From the NCBI GenBank assembly GCA_001548435.1, contig AP017308.1, forward strand, positions 5,837,030 through 5,901,029: a stretch of DNA of 64,000 nt, read 5' to 3'. A program made the translations under genes and the position numbers. The notes beneath the pieces were generated by a model. It did not search any database. It had not been told where the DNA came from and worked only from the letters and a program-made list of their open reading frames with translations. This DNA is from Leptolyngbya sp. NIES-3755 (GTDB lineage Bacteria > Cyanobacteriota > Cyanobacteriia > Leptolyngbyales > Leptolyngbyaceae). Positions 8,156 through 16,355 of this stretch are shown in pieces (position 1 is the first letter of the stretch; each line of letters opens with the position of its first letter).

Positions 8156-9124
8156 TTAACTGATTCGAGTAACTGTGTGACTTTGCCCAATCTCAAGGAC
8201 TAAATCCGCAGTTTCTAAAATGGGCGGGACAAACAATTCTGGGTGCAGTGCTTTCCAGAAGTATTCGACAAACTGATCAATCTCTGCATCGCTCATTCCT
8301 GATTTACCTTGAGCAATCATTCGATGTTCTGCATCTTTGCGCCATTGTTTGCTCAATTGATAGTTTGGAACATAGAGAACGATCAATCGATCGAGCAATT
8401 TCCACAATGGCTGATAGTTCCGTAACTGTTCATTCATATCTTGTGCAAATTGTCGATCGTGCTGAGTAATAATCGGCGCAAGGTCAAACTGAGAAACGAT
8501 TGGACGTGCTCCGACAAACCAGCCCTCAAATAGAACAATGTCAGCTTGATCGATCGCTTCAGGAATTGTTCGATCGCCTTCTCCATTGTGCAAAGACTTA
8601 TCAAATCGAGGTAATGCGATCGGAAAGTTTCCCTGTCGAAATTGTGTCAGAACTTCAATTCCTAACTGTACATCGTGTGTTCCAGGGGGACCTCGACGAA
8701 TCAAACGTGGATCACGATTTCTCAACGCAATCCGATCGACATATGACAGATACAGATCATCGATCGACCAGCTAATTGCACGATATCCAAGCTGCTTCAG
8801 AATGATGATTAATACTTGCGTTAAAGTCGTTTTTCCCGTTCCCTGACCACCCAAAAAGCCTTGAATTAAACAAAGATCAATCGATTTTCTCCAATCTGCA
8901 ATCTGCATGGCTAACGGAAGCCAGAGATTCCAAATCGTTTCAATTCGAGGAGAGAAACTGAGTTCAGCACAACACTTTGCGATCGCATCATCACTTTCGT
9001 GGAACAATGCTAAACGGGCTTGAATCCGATCGTGAACATTGCTGGCATCAATTCCAAAGGTCGGATTTTGAAGTGCAAGCAATTCTAACTGAGATTGATT
9101 GTTCGATCGAATCAGTTCTTCCAT
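8156..9124 (-). CDS. D-glycerate 3-kinase (plant/cyanobacterial GLYK type)
   Basis: A 322-aa P-loop kinase: GGQGTGKT at 92-99, then SIDDLYLSY and the RRGPPGTHD segment, which are characteristic of the GLYK family that closes the photorespiratory C2 cycle by turning D-glycerate into 3-phosphoglycerate. Length and motif order match the family. It follows the aldo/keto reductase gene on the same strand with a 48-bp gap containing an 8-bp inverted repeat, so co-transcription is possible but not certain. Confidence 0.9.
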   Translation of the reverse strand: MEELIRSNNQSQLELLALQNPTFGIDASNVHDRIQARLALFHESDDAIAKCCAELSFSPRIETIWNLWLPLAMQIADWRKSIDLCLIQGFLGGQGTGKTTLTQVLIIILKQLGYRAISWSIDDLYLSYVDRIALRNRDPRLIRRGPPGTHDVQLGIEVLTQFRQGNFPIALPRFDKSLHNGEGDRTIPEAIDQADIVLFEGWFVGARPIVSQFDLAPIITQHDRQFAQDMNEQLRNYQPLWKLLDRLIVLYVPNYQLSKQWRKDAEHRMIAQGKSGMSDAEIDQFVEYFWKALHPELFVPPILETADLVLEIGQSHTVTRIS

Positions 9125-9136
9125 AGATGTATTTTA

Positions 9137-9165
9137 CGTGCCTTAGTTGAATTTACCAAGGCACG
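9137..9165. other. Perfect 8-bp inverted repeat between two minus-strand genes
   Basis: CGTGCCTT (9137-9144) and AAGGCACG (9158-9165) pair exactly around a 13-nt loop. It lies between the stop of the aldo/keto reductase and the start of the glycerate kinase. Without a T run it is more likely an operator or a processing hairpin than a strong terminator. Confidence 0.5.
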
Positions 9166-9172
9166 ACAAGAT

Positions 9173-10078
9173 TTAGACATTCGCGATCGCATCTTCAACG
9201 ATCGCAATCTCCATCGGCTCTAATCGAACCTGTGCTGCCTTCACCGAATCCGCAATGCTCTCTGGTTTACTTGCACCCGGAATCGGCACAATACAGGGCG
9301 ATTTCGACAGCATCCACGCCAGAATCAAGCTGTAGATTGATAGTTCTTTTTCAGCCGCTAAATCTGAAATTCCACTAAATTGTTTCAATTGGCTAACACG
9401 ACCAGAACCACCCAAAGGACTCCAAGGCAAAAAGGTGATGCCCTCTGATTCGCAGTATTCGAGTACACCATCATACTCAGGATTGCGATGCCAAGGATTG
9501 TACTGGTTCTGCACCGAAACAATCTCAACCACATCACGTGCCCGTTTGAGTTGATCCAGACTGAAGTTAGAGACCCCAACATAGCGAACTAAGCCTTGGT
9601 TCTGAGCTTCTTTCGCAGGGGTCAGCGCATCTTCGATCGAGTAATTCGGATCAGGCGAGTGATACTGCCAAAGGTCGATCGGTTTATCTCCCCCTAATGC
9701 TTCAAAACTTTCGCGAATGGTTTGGCGCAGATGATCGGGATTGCCATTCTGTGTCCAAGCTCCATTCGGACGCATTAATCCACCTTTCGTTGCGATCATA
9801 ACTTGGCTTTTATCACCAGAATATTGTTGAATCGCTTTATAAATCAATTTTTCATTATGGTGCTTATCTGATTCATCGCGGCAGTAAGCATCGGCAGTAT
9901 CAATCAAAGTGACACCGAGTTCTAATGCTTTATGAATAGTTGCGATCGATTGATCCTCCGATGGACGATCGCGGAGCGACATTGGCATTCCACCTAGCCC
10001 GATCGGAAAGACCATCTCGCGTGTAATTCCAAGTTCTCTTAAATGGGACACTGACATTACTTTGTCCTGAGTTTCCAT
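9173..10078 (-). CDS. Aldo/keto reductase
   Basis: A 301-aa NAD(P)H-dependent oxidoreductase of the AKR fold. The catalytic tetrad is readable as Asp60, Tyr65 (DTADAY), Lys98 (IATKGG) and His140 (WQYHSPD). The C-terminal PIPGASKPESI is the cofactor-phosphate loop. Substrate is unknown; it resembles the broad aldehyde/ketone reductases of cyanobacteria. A GAGGT ribosome site lies before the ATG. A second, unrelated-subfamily AKR is at 38790. Confidence 0.9.
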   Translation of the reverse strand: METQDKVMSVSHLRELGITREMVFPIGLGGMPMSLRDRPSEDQSIATIHKALELGVTLIDTADAYCRDESDKHHNEKLIYKAIQQYSGDKSQVMIATKGGLMRPNGAWTQNGNPDHLRQTIRESFEALGGDKPIDLWQYHSPDPNYSIEDALTPAKEAQNQGLVRYVGVSNFSLDQLKRARDVVEIVSVQNQYNPWHRNPEYDGVLEYCESEGITFLPWSPLGGSGRVSQLKQFSGISDLAAEKELSIYSLILAWMLSKSPCIVPIPGASKPESIADSVKAAQVRLEPMEIAIVEDAIANV

Positions 10079-10173
10079 AGCAACACCTCTAAACTGATTC
10101 TCAGTAAAACGATATTTGCTACGTTCCTACGTCCTACTCAAGAAAGAGTTAAGAAAGTGTCAATGTTTACGTT

Positions 10174-10518
10174 CTAAAGTAGCAGTTCAAATTCGTTTTT
10201 TAAGGCGTGAATATTTGCAACCCGACTGACGAGTAGGCTGTCTTTGCCCGCATCCTGAAGGCGATCTTTCCAATGATGAACAAGGTCGGAATTCTTCATC
10301 CAAAAGCTCACCACGGTTCCGACTACTTCATCGAGATGCCACTGGTGTTGAGGGCTAACCGTTTCGACTGAATGAATCAGCGCATCTAGCGTACATTCAA
10401 AAGTTGAGACGTATTCGACTCCGCTGTATGGATTTTTCTCAAGAATGTTTTGTTGTTGATTGAAGAAAGACAAGATTGGAGAGACTCCAACAATATCAAA
10501 GGTATACATTAATACCAT
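10174..10518 (-). CDS. Conserved-looking hypothetical protein
   Basis: A 114-aa soluble protein with no motif I recognise. It has two Trp-rich stretches (QHQWHLDEVVG, HHWKDRLQDAG) and a mostly helical second half. A GAGGAG ribosome site just upstream fits either the ATG at 10518 or the ATG at 10509. The upstream neighbour is the divergent sugar kinase gene. Codon use and the ribosome site argue that it is real. Confidence 0.65.
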   Translation of the reverse strand: MVLMYTFDIVGVSPILSFFNQQQNILEKNPYSGVEYVSTFECTLDALIHSVETVSPQHQWHLDEVVGTVVSFWMKNSDLVHHWKDRLQDAGKDSLLVSRVANIHALKNEFELLL

Positions 10519-10606
10519 TTCTCCTCGAAGCTGGATTATTTTTGAACGTTATTCTAAAAAGAATGAATTCGATTTGAGAAGATTTGTTGAATAATCTTAA
10601 TAACTC

Positions 10607-11827
10607 ATGACTCTATTTTTAGGTATTGATTTTGGTACTTCGGGTGCACGAGCGATCGTCATCAATCCTCGGAGCGATCTTGTTGCTCAAGCAGCGATTG
10701 AAATGTCTCAGCATTGGGATCAGATGCTATGGAAATTACTCGAAGCTTTGTCGATCGAAGTGCGATCGCAGTTAACCAGAATCGCAATTAATGGGACTTC
10801 TTCAACGGTTTTATTGTGCGATCGCTCTGGTGTTCCAATCATTGAACCCTTAATGTACAACGATTCACGAGGCGCAACTGTATTAGACCAAATTAGATCG
10901 ATCGCGCCAGAACAACATACCGTCATGAGTTCAACCTCAAGTCTTGCAAAGCTACTTTGGTGGCAATCTAACTGTCCGAACTTTGATCAAGCCCAATACT
11001 TTCTCCATCAAGCCGATTGGTTAGCCTTTCAACTGCACGGACAGCTTGGAATCAGTGACTATCACAATAGTTTAAAGCTCGGTTATGACGTGGAACGATT
11101 AGAGTATCCTGACTGGCTGCCACTTCGAGAATTATTACCGATCGTTGTAGAACCGGGAAGCTCGATCGCACGAATTCAAAACTCGATCGCTCAACGATTC
11201 CACATTCCATCTACTTGTGAAATTTGTGCTGGGACAACTGATAGCATTGCTGCTTTTATTGCAAGTCAAGCCAATGATAGCGGAGAAGCTGTCACGTCAC
11301 TTGGGTCAACATTAGTCCTAAAGCTATTAAGTGATGTCCGCGTCGATCGAGCAGATTTTGGAATCTATAGTCATCGCTTCGGAAATCGTTGGCTTGTGGG
11401 CGGTGCATCGAATACAGGGGGTGCAGTGTTAAAGCACTTCTTTACCTCGAATGAACTACGAGAATTGAGCGATCGTATTTCATCGAATGAAAGTCCACTC
11501 GATTACTATCCATTGTTGCAATCCGGCGATCGCTTTCCAATCAATGATCCAACGCTTGCACCTCGATTAGAACCAAGACCAAGCGATCGAGTTGAATTTC
11601 TCCACGGTTTACTAGAAAGCATGGCAAGAATTGAAGCTCAAGGCTATCGTCTGCTCGAATCCTTTGGAGCAACACCATTGAAGCAAGTTTTAACCGCAGG
11701 AGGAGGAGCCAAGAATAAGGCTTGGACGACTATACGACAACGACATCTAAAAGTCCCTGTTCGTTCTGCTGTTCAAACTGAAGCGGCTTATGGAACTGCT
11801 TTACTAGCAAGGAGAGGATTACTCTAA
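10607..11827 (+). CDS. FGGY-family sugar kinase (D-ribulose/xylulose kinase-like)
   Basis: A 406-aa kinase of the FGGY superfamily, short for the family as in cyanobacterial members. The N-terminal phosphate motif is GIDFGTSGARA (Asp8, Thr11), the catalytic base is Asp212 in CAGTTDSIAAF, and the adenosine motif is LTAGGGAKNKAW near the C terminus. The cyanobacterial and plant clade has been described as D-ribulose kinase, with ribulose or xylulose as substrate; I cannot decide between them from sequence. A coiled-coil gene follows. Confidence 0.85.
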   Translation: MTLFLGIDFGTSGARAIVINPRSDLVAQAAIEMSQHWDQMLWKLLEALSIEVRSQLTRIAINGTSSTVLLCDRSGVPIIEPLMYNDSRGATVLDQIRSIAPEQHTVMSSTSSLAKLLWWQSNCPNFDQAQYFLHQADWLAFQLHGQLGISDYHNSLKLGYDVERLEYPDWLPLRELLPIVVEPGSSIARIQNSIAQRFHIPSTCEICAGTTDSIAAFIASQANDSGEAVTSLGSTLVLKLLSDVRVDRADFGIYSHRFGNRWLVGGASNTGGAVLKHFFTSNELRELSDRISSNESPLDYYPLLQSGDRFPINDPTLAPRLEPRPSDRVEFLHGLLESMARIEAQGYRLLESFGATPLKQVLTAGGGAKNKAWTTIRQRHLKVPVRSAVQTEAAYGTALLARRGLL

Positions 11828-11874
11828 ATTTCAGCAACAACAGATAAAATGAATTTATAGAGAGAGTAATTGCG

Positions 11875-12183
11875 ATGACACCGGAAGAAATTCAAAGAAC
11901 GATCGAGCAAATGTTAGCTGTGCAGCGAGAGTTACAGGAAACTCAATTGCGACAACAAAACCAGATTGAGAACCAGATCATGCCCACGATTGGTCAACTT
12001 CTGGAGACGCAGCGGGAACTACAGAATAGTCAAATCCAACAGCGTGATGAAATCGATCGCATGATTCGATTGGTCGATCGATTAATTAGATATTCGATCA
12101 CAAATGAGTCAGATCATCTCTCTTTAGAAGAACGCATGACCGCACTAGAACGACGGGTAAGACGATTAGAACCAGAGAACTAA
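11875..12183 (+). CDS. Small coiled-coil protein
   Basis: 102 aa, nearly all predicted helix with heptad-like Gln/Leu/Glu content. Two similar units are visible (VQRELQETQLRQQNQIENQ and TQRELQNSQIQQRDEID), then LEERMTALERRVRRLEPEN. It is likely a parallel or trimeric coiled coil; function unknown. GAGAG lies upstream of the ATG. Confidence 0.65.
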   Translation: MTPEEIQRTIEQMLAVQRELQETQLRQQNQIENQIMPTIGQLLETQRELQNSQIQQRDEIDRMIRLVDRLIRYSITNESDHLSLEERMTALERRVRRLEPEN

Positions 12184-12189
12184 TTCCCT

Positions 12190-12807
12190 TTAATCTACAT
12201 AACCCAATCCCCAGATCATTGCATTAGAAATGATCCAAGTGACAATGAATACAACCAACCCAAAGCCAGCATAGAGCCTGATTTCTGAGAAGTGCAGCCA
12301 GCCGAAGAAAAACGTTAACAGTCCTGCCGCGATCGCAATTCCCGTCATCGACCACTGCAATCGATCCTCTCCTACACCGTGTAAGAAGAAATTCCGCTGC
12401 GGATATTGTTCTCTCAAGGTCGCGATTTGGTCTGGACTCAATCCTAAAGTGTTATCGCTTGAAATCACAGGCATCCATCCGCCAATAATCATTCTGTGGA
12501 AATCTCCCCCACAGCTTGCAGTCCGACCCGCGTAGGACAATCTACACTGCTTCACTTCAGACTGTACAGAAGTCATCACCAGTTCTAAGGGTCGATCGAA
12601 GAATGAGATTCGGCAGAAATCACGAGACTGCATTTGTGTACAGGTGAAGGCTTGTCCTGGAATGAACAGCGATCCAATCTGTAATCCTGCCACTCTTCCG
12701 CCCACAGGCATTGGAGCATGGAAGATGAGCTGAATCATGAAGACGTTAACGAGAACGACGAAAAGAGCGATCGTACTGTGCAAGAGAAAGCGAATCGATC
12801 GACGCAT
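12190..12807 (-). CDS. Membrane protein of unknown function
   Basis: 205 aa with an N-terminal membrane helix (about 8-28), a loop of about 110 residues with several Cys (QAFTCTQMQSRDFC, CRLSYAGRTASCGG) that probably form disulfides outside the membrane, and two C-terminal helices (about 150-200). No family was recognised. It is convergent with the coiled-coil gene and leads away from the ExoD gene. Confidence 0.65.
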   Translation of the reverse strand: MRRSIRFLLHSTIALFVVLVNVFMIQLIFHAPMPVGGRVAGLQIGSLFIPGQAFTCTQMQSRDFCRISFFDRPLELVMTSVQSEVKQCRLSYAGRTASCGGDFHRMIIGGWMPVISSDNTLGLSPDQIATLREQYPQRNFFLHGVGEDRLQWSMTGIAIAAGLLTFFFGWLHFSEIRLYAGFGLVVFIVTWIISNAMIWGLGYVD

Positions 12808-12889
12808 AGACCTAGTCCGCGAAAAGTAATCTTTTGGATTAACGTTCCCGCTCTAAAGTTCCACCCTTCATCAAATTTTCAAATTGAAA

Positions 12890-13801
12890 CTATACCAGCA
12901 GCAACAATAGTGCAGGCGTGATACCTGTAACCAGTGCACTGATCGCAATTATCATCCCATCTTTTTCAATCAAGCCGAGACAGATGAAAACAATCACGAT
13001 CGCAGGCAGCATATTTCCAAATGGAATCGGCAACGCAATGATAATACTCAGGAGCAACACCATCAACCCGATTCCCCGTTCCGCTTCGGGTGTGGTCAAG
13101 AACGACCAGCGCGGCTCAACAAAGTGCTCTAACTTTTCAAGAAACGGAATCGCCGCAGCAATAATCCGCTCACAATGTTCGCGTTTGAATGGATGATCGA
13201 GGACTTGCTCTGGCAGCCAGGGTTGTTGGAATCCAAGCACCATCTGACCAGAGACAAGGATCAAAGGCATCGCAACCAAAGCAGAAATGCCAGCGAGTGG
13301 AAGCGGTAAAGCTTCAGGTAGTGCACAAATGATTAGCGTTGGACCAAATGCTCGATCGCCCAGTTCATTCAATAGGTCGCGCAATCGAATCTCATCGCTG
13401 GGATGCTGCTCTAGAAATCGCTGTAATAGTTGAGAAATTCGCTCTAGAGGCTGTTCTGAAGGTTGAACGATCGCAGATCCTGAATTCATCTCGATCGCTG
13501 AAAACAGACGAGACTCGATCGTAGAAGTTGGCAACGAGGGCGCATAAGTAACGACGATCGAGCCAATACGATCGTTAATCCGAACGTCCTGGACAAAATC
13601 AAGCTGTTTTAGAACAGACTGAAGCTGATGAGCATAGTCTTTATCTGAGCGAAGACGAGGAATACGGAAGCGATACCGTCCTGCGGTTTGATGCACAATT
13701 TGATAGTGAATTTGTTCGATCGTGCTGCCTAAATCGCGCTGGAGAGGAATGGCACGAACTGGGGAACCGTTTGCTTGTAGATTGATATCGGCGGCAGTCA
13801 T
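12890..13801 (-). CDS. ExoD-family membrane protein with N-terminal HMA-like domain
   Basis: Start taken at the ATG at 13801, which has AGGGAGA seven bases upstream; a TTG start at 13825 would add eight residues. The N-terminal third (about residues 32-110) reads as a ferredoxin-like HMA-type domain without the metal-binding CxxC: HQTAGRYRFRIPRL, then a helix, then DVRINDRIGSIVVTYAP. The rest (about 119-303) is the ExoD family of exopolysaccharide-related membrane proteins with several hydrophobic helices and the ALPEALPLPLAG motif. The divergent gene at 14112 carries a matching HMA-like domain. Role unknown; probably envelope. Confidence 0.82.
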   Translation of the reverse strand: MTAADINLQANGSPVRAIPLQRDLGSTIEQIHYQIVHQTAGRYRFRIPRLRSDKDYAHQLQSVLKQLDFVQDVRINDRIGSIVVTYAPSLPTSTIESRLFSAIEMNSGSAIVQPSEQPLERISQLLQRFLEQHPSDEIRLRDLLNELGDRAFGPTLIICALPEALPLPLAGISALVAMPLILVSGQMVLGFQQPWLPEQVLDHPFKREHCERIIAAAIPFLEKLEHFVEPRWSFLTTPEAERGIGLMVLLLSIIIALPIPFGNMLPAIVIVFICLGLIEKDGMIIAISALVTGITPALLLLLV

Positions 13802-14111
13802 GACTTCTCCCTGTTTAAAGAACAAGTTTGCAATTTAATGAACTTCTCACCCACGATTTGGAGTCTGAGCGCATGTTCTAAAGGGAGCTGTTCATCGCCT
13901 GATTCACTTGAGTCTATCTTTATTCAGATCCGACTGAAACCGAACAGTCTCAAGATAGATCTCAACTTAAAAAGATCTCTCTTCATGGGCATAGGCAGAT
14001 TAAATTTTTCTGATAAGCTCGACAACATTAATTTGATTGTTACTTCGGCAAGATTTAGTTTGAAGCGATTGAAGTTTGGTTTCCTGAACCCTCTATCTAA
14101 AGGAGAACTGT

Positions 14112-15995
14112 ATGATTTCGACGCTGCTCCCTCAACCCCGAACTCGCCTCAAACGAATTAAAGCCTTTCAAAATGCCTATCTTATTTTTAATCCGGTAGC
14201 GGGTGGGGCGAACGTCGATCGAGAACTTAAAACGATTGAATCTTTGCTCAAACCGCATCTCAATCTCACAGTTTGGCTCACAACTCCAGAGCGAGACGCG
14301 GCAGATTTAGCAAAACAAGCTGTTGCGGAGGGTGCAGATTTAATCATTGCAGCGGGGGGAGACGGGACAGTATCAGCGGCTGCCAGTGCAGTAATTCATA
14401 CAGAAGTCACTTTAGCAGTGATTCCACGTGGAACAGCGAACGCATTTGTGAATGGGCTAGGTTTACCAAATACGTTAGAAGAAGCGTGTATTGCCATTCT
14501 CCAAGGAGCAACGCGCACGATCGGAACGGTCAAATGTAACGATCAATTGATGCTGTTATTAGCTGGAATTGGGTTTGAAGCAGAAACCGTACAAGCTGCT
14601 GATCGAGATCTAAAGAACCAATTCGGAATGCTGGCTTATATTCTTGCTGGATTGAAACAACTGCAACGCCCACAGCAATTTGAAGCTCGGCTAGAGACAG
14701 AACAACAAACGATCACTGTTCCAGCGATCGCACTAACGGTCGCGAGTATTGCTCCGCCGACTTCGATCTTGGCACAGGGCAGTGGAGAACTTCGCCCGGA
14801 TGATGAACTGTTCGACATTACGATCGTGTCACCGACTTCTGCCCTTGAGGTTTTGACTTCAGCGATCGACTTATTTACAAATGGTCTAGTTCAGAGTCCC
14901 AGCGAAAACGAGCATATTGGCTATCTAAGAGCGAGTAAAGTCACAGTCACAACTAATCCGCCCCAGCAAATTGCTCTGGATGGTGAGGTGTTCGGCACGA
15001 CTCCTGCCACCTTTGAAATGATGCCGCAAAGTCTGACGGTTGTAATGGACTATCGCAAGTTTATGGCAGAGCAGCAAAAACTTGTGGATTTGCCTGGCGT
15101 TGAGATTGTGAGCAAGCAGGAGCATCCTGATCTCGTTTTGCACCATTTTATCCCTGTGAATCTGCTCGATGTGCTAGGTGAGCAATTGCTCGAAGTCAGT
15201 CAAGCAACTGTAACTTTATGGCACAAAGTAACAACTGCGATCGCTCACACAAGTCATGCACTAATAGAGTTTATTGCTCAAACGTTTTATCGACTGCTAT
15301 GGGGTGTCGATCGTGTTCTCGAAGCAATGTTCAATTCCGTAGAAAAATTGCTTACCGGACAGTCTACTAACCGCTCCAGCCCCTCTACTACTTACGGAAT
15401 TCGCATCGCTCATAAAACGAGTGGACGAATTCGAGTCAAAGTTTCTCGATTGTCGAAGAATCCTGCGGTGTGCGATCGAATTCATCTGAACCTTCATCAA
15501 CTCGTGGGAGTTCAATCGGTCACGATCAATCCGGTCGCGGACTCGATCGTAATTTACTTCGATCCAAAGTTACCGCTTGCTGACATAGAGCAGGACATTC
15601 TCACAGCGATCGCGGATTCGAGTGATTTAACGATCGTAGAGCCTATAACCAAAGAGCCTCAAGCCTCGAATCCAGTGGCTCAAATCATTGATCAAGCCTC
15701 TCAGCAAATCAAGCACCTGAGCGATCAGGCAATGAATCAGATCAATCAAGTTCTAGAAAAGCCGGTTCCTCTGGCAGCGGATTCTGCGGCAGGAGTAGCA
15801 GGAGCCGCAGCGGGATTCGCGATCGGCGAGGTCGTCGGGGGATCGATCGGGGCATTTTTTGGTCCGGGCGGCGTGATTGCAGGAGCAGAAGCAGGAGCGT
15901 GGCTCGGTCAAGTGGTGGGCGGACAAGGAACGAGACAGATTTCCCATCAATTGCTTAAGCCTGATGAATCGGAGCCGGGTGAAGAACCAGCTTAG
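14112..15995 (+). CDS. Diacylglycerol/sphingosine kinase-like protein with HMA-like domain and glycine zipper
   Basis: 627 aa in three parts. Residues 20-312 are a YegS/LCB5-type lipid kinase (GGDGT at 82-86, RGTANAF at 106-112), expected to phosphorylate diacylglycerol or a related lipid. Residues 428-510 are an HMA-like domain without CxxC (HKTSGRIRVKVSRL ... VTINPVADSIVIYFDP), matching the one in the divergent ExoD protein. Residues 556-605 are a glycine-zipper, very Gly/Ala-rich and fit to enter a membrane. An amphipathic linker lies at 345-415. AGGAGAA gives a strong ribosome site. The fusion is unusual; lipid kinase assignment is firm, the rest inferred. Confidence 0.85.
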   Translation: MISTLLPQPRTRLKRIKAFQNAYLIFNPVAGGANVDRELKTIESLLKPHLNLTVWLTTPERDAADLAKQAVAEGADLIIAAGGDGTVSAAASAVIHTEVTLAVIPRGTANAFVNGLGLPNTLEEACIAILQGATRTIGTVKCNDQLMLLLAGIGFEAETVQAADRDLKNQFGMLAYILAGLKQLQRPQQFEARLETEQQTITVPAIALTVASIAPPTSILAQGSGELRPDDELFDITIVSPTSALEVLTSAIDLFTNGLVQSPSENEHIGYLRASKVTVTTNPPQQIALDGEVFGTTPATFEMMPQSLTVVMDYRKFMAEQQKLVDLPGVEIVSKQEHPDLVLHHFIPVNLLDVLGEQLLEVSQATVTLWHKVTTAIAHTSHALIEFIAQTFYRLLWGVDRVLEAMFNSVEKLLTGQSTNRSSPSTTYGIRIAHKTSGRIRVKVSRLSKNPAVCDRIHLNLHQLVGVQSVTINPVADSIVIYFDPKLPLADIEQDILTAIADSSDLTIVEPITKEPQASNPVAQIIDQASQQIKHLSDQAMNQINQVLEKPVPLAADSAAGVAGAAAGFAIGEVVGGSIGAFFGPGGVIAGAEAGAWLGQVVGGQGTRQISHQLLKPDESEPGEEPA

Positions 15996-16034
15996 GCAGA
16001 AGGCTTCTCGGTCATTGAGCACAGTCTTTGATAA

Positions 16035-16355
16035 GAGGATGTTTGAAAAGCATCAGAAAATCTTCTCGCTTCGTTCTCGATCGCCCTGGAATGGAATTCT
16101 ACCCTGTACACACAAGTCCTGGATCAGCTTCGTTTCAATCGGCTTCAGCCCCCTAAATCCCCCATTCTGGGGGACTTTGAGCCAGAAGAAGTTCTCTAAT
16201 TCCAGTGGTGCTTCAGATTCAAAGTCCCCCAATTTTGGGGGATTTAGGGGGCGAAGGATCTAGGCAACGACACGATTAACCGACTCGTGTATCCAGGCTA
16301 GAATTCCATTCCAAGGCGGATGAGTGCAATGAACGATTACTTCTCAAACATCCTC
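16035..16355. mobile_element. 321-bp MITE with 16-bp terminal repeats and TAA target duplication
   Basis: Ends GAGGATGTTTGAAAAG (16035-16050) and CTTCTCAAACATCCTC (16340-16355) are inverted copies with 15 of 16 matches. TAA flanks both sides (16032-16034, 16356-16358). TNA duplications and GAG termini fit the IS5 superfamily (IS1031-like), though no transposase is present. Subterminal arms CTGGAATGGAATTCTA and TAGAATTCCATTCCAAGG also pair, and two C-rich units (16149-16163, 16219-16231) pair with G-rich partners (16168-16180, 16237-16251). The element is noncoding. Its right end creates the stop codon of the neighbouring lipoprotein gene. Confidence 0.8.

Noticed and set aside
7856-8203. Plus-strand ORF over the antitoxin gene
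   Set aside because: Shadow of the antitoxin and glycerate kinase genes; Cys/Phe-rich with no motif.
13838-14161. ORF of 107 codons between the ExoD and lipid-kinase genes
   Set aside because: Low-complexity Ser/Leu/Lys composition, no ribosome site, overlaps the promoter region and the first codons of the kinase gene.
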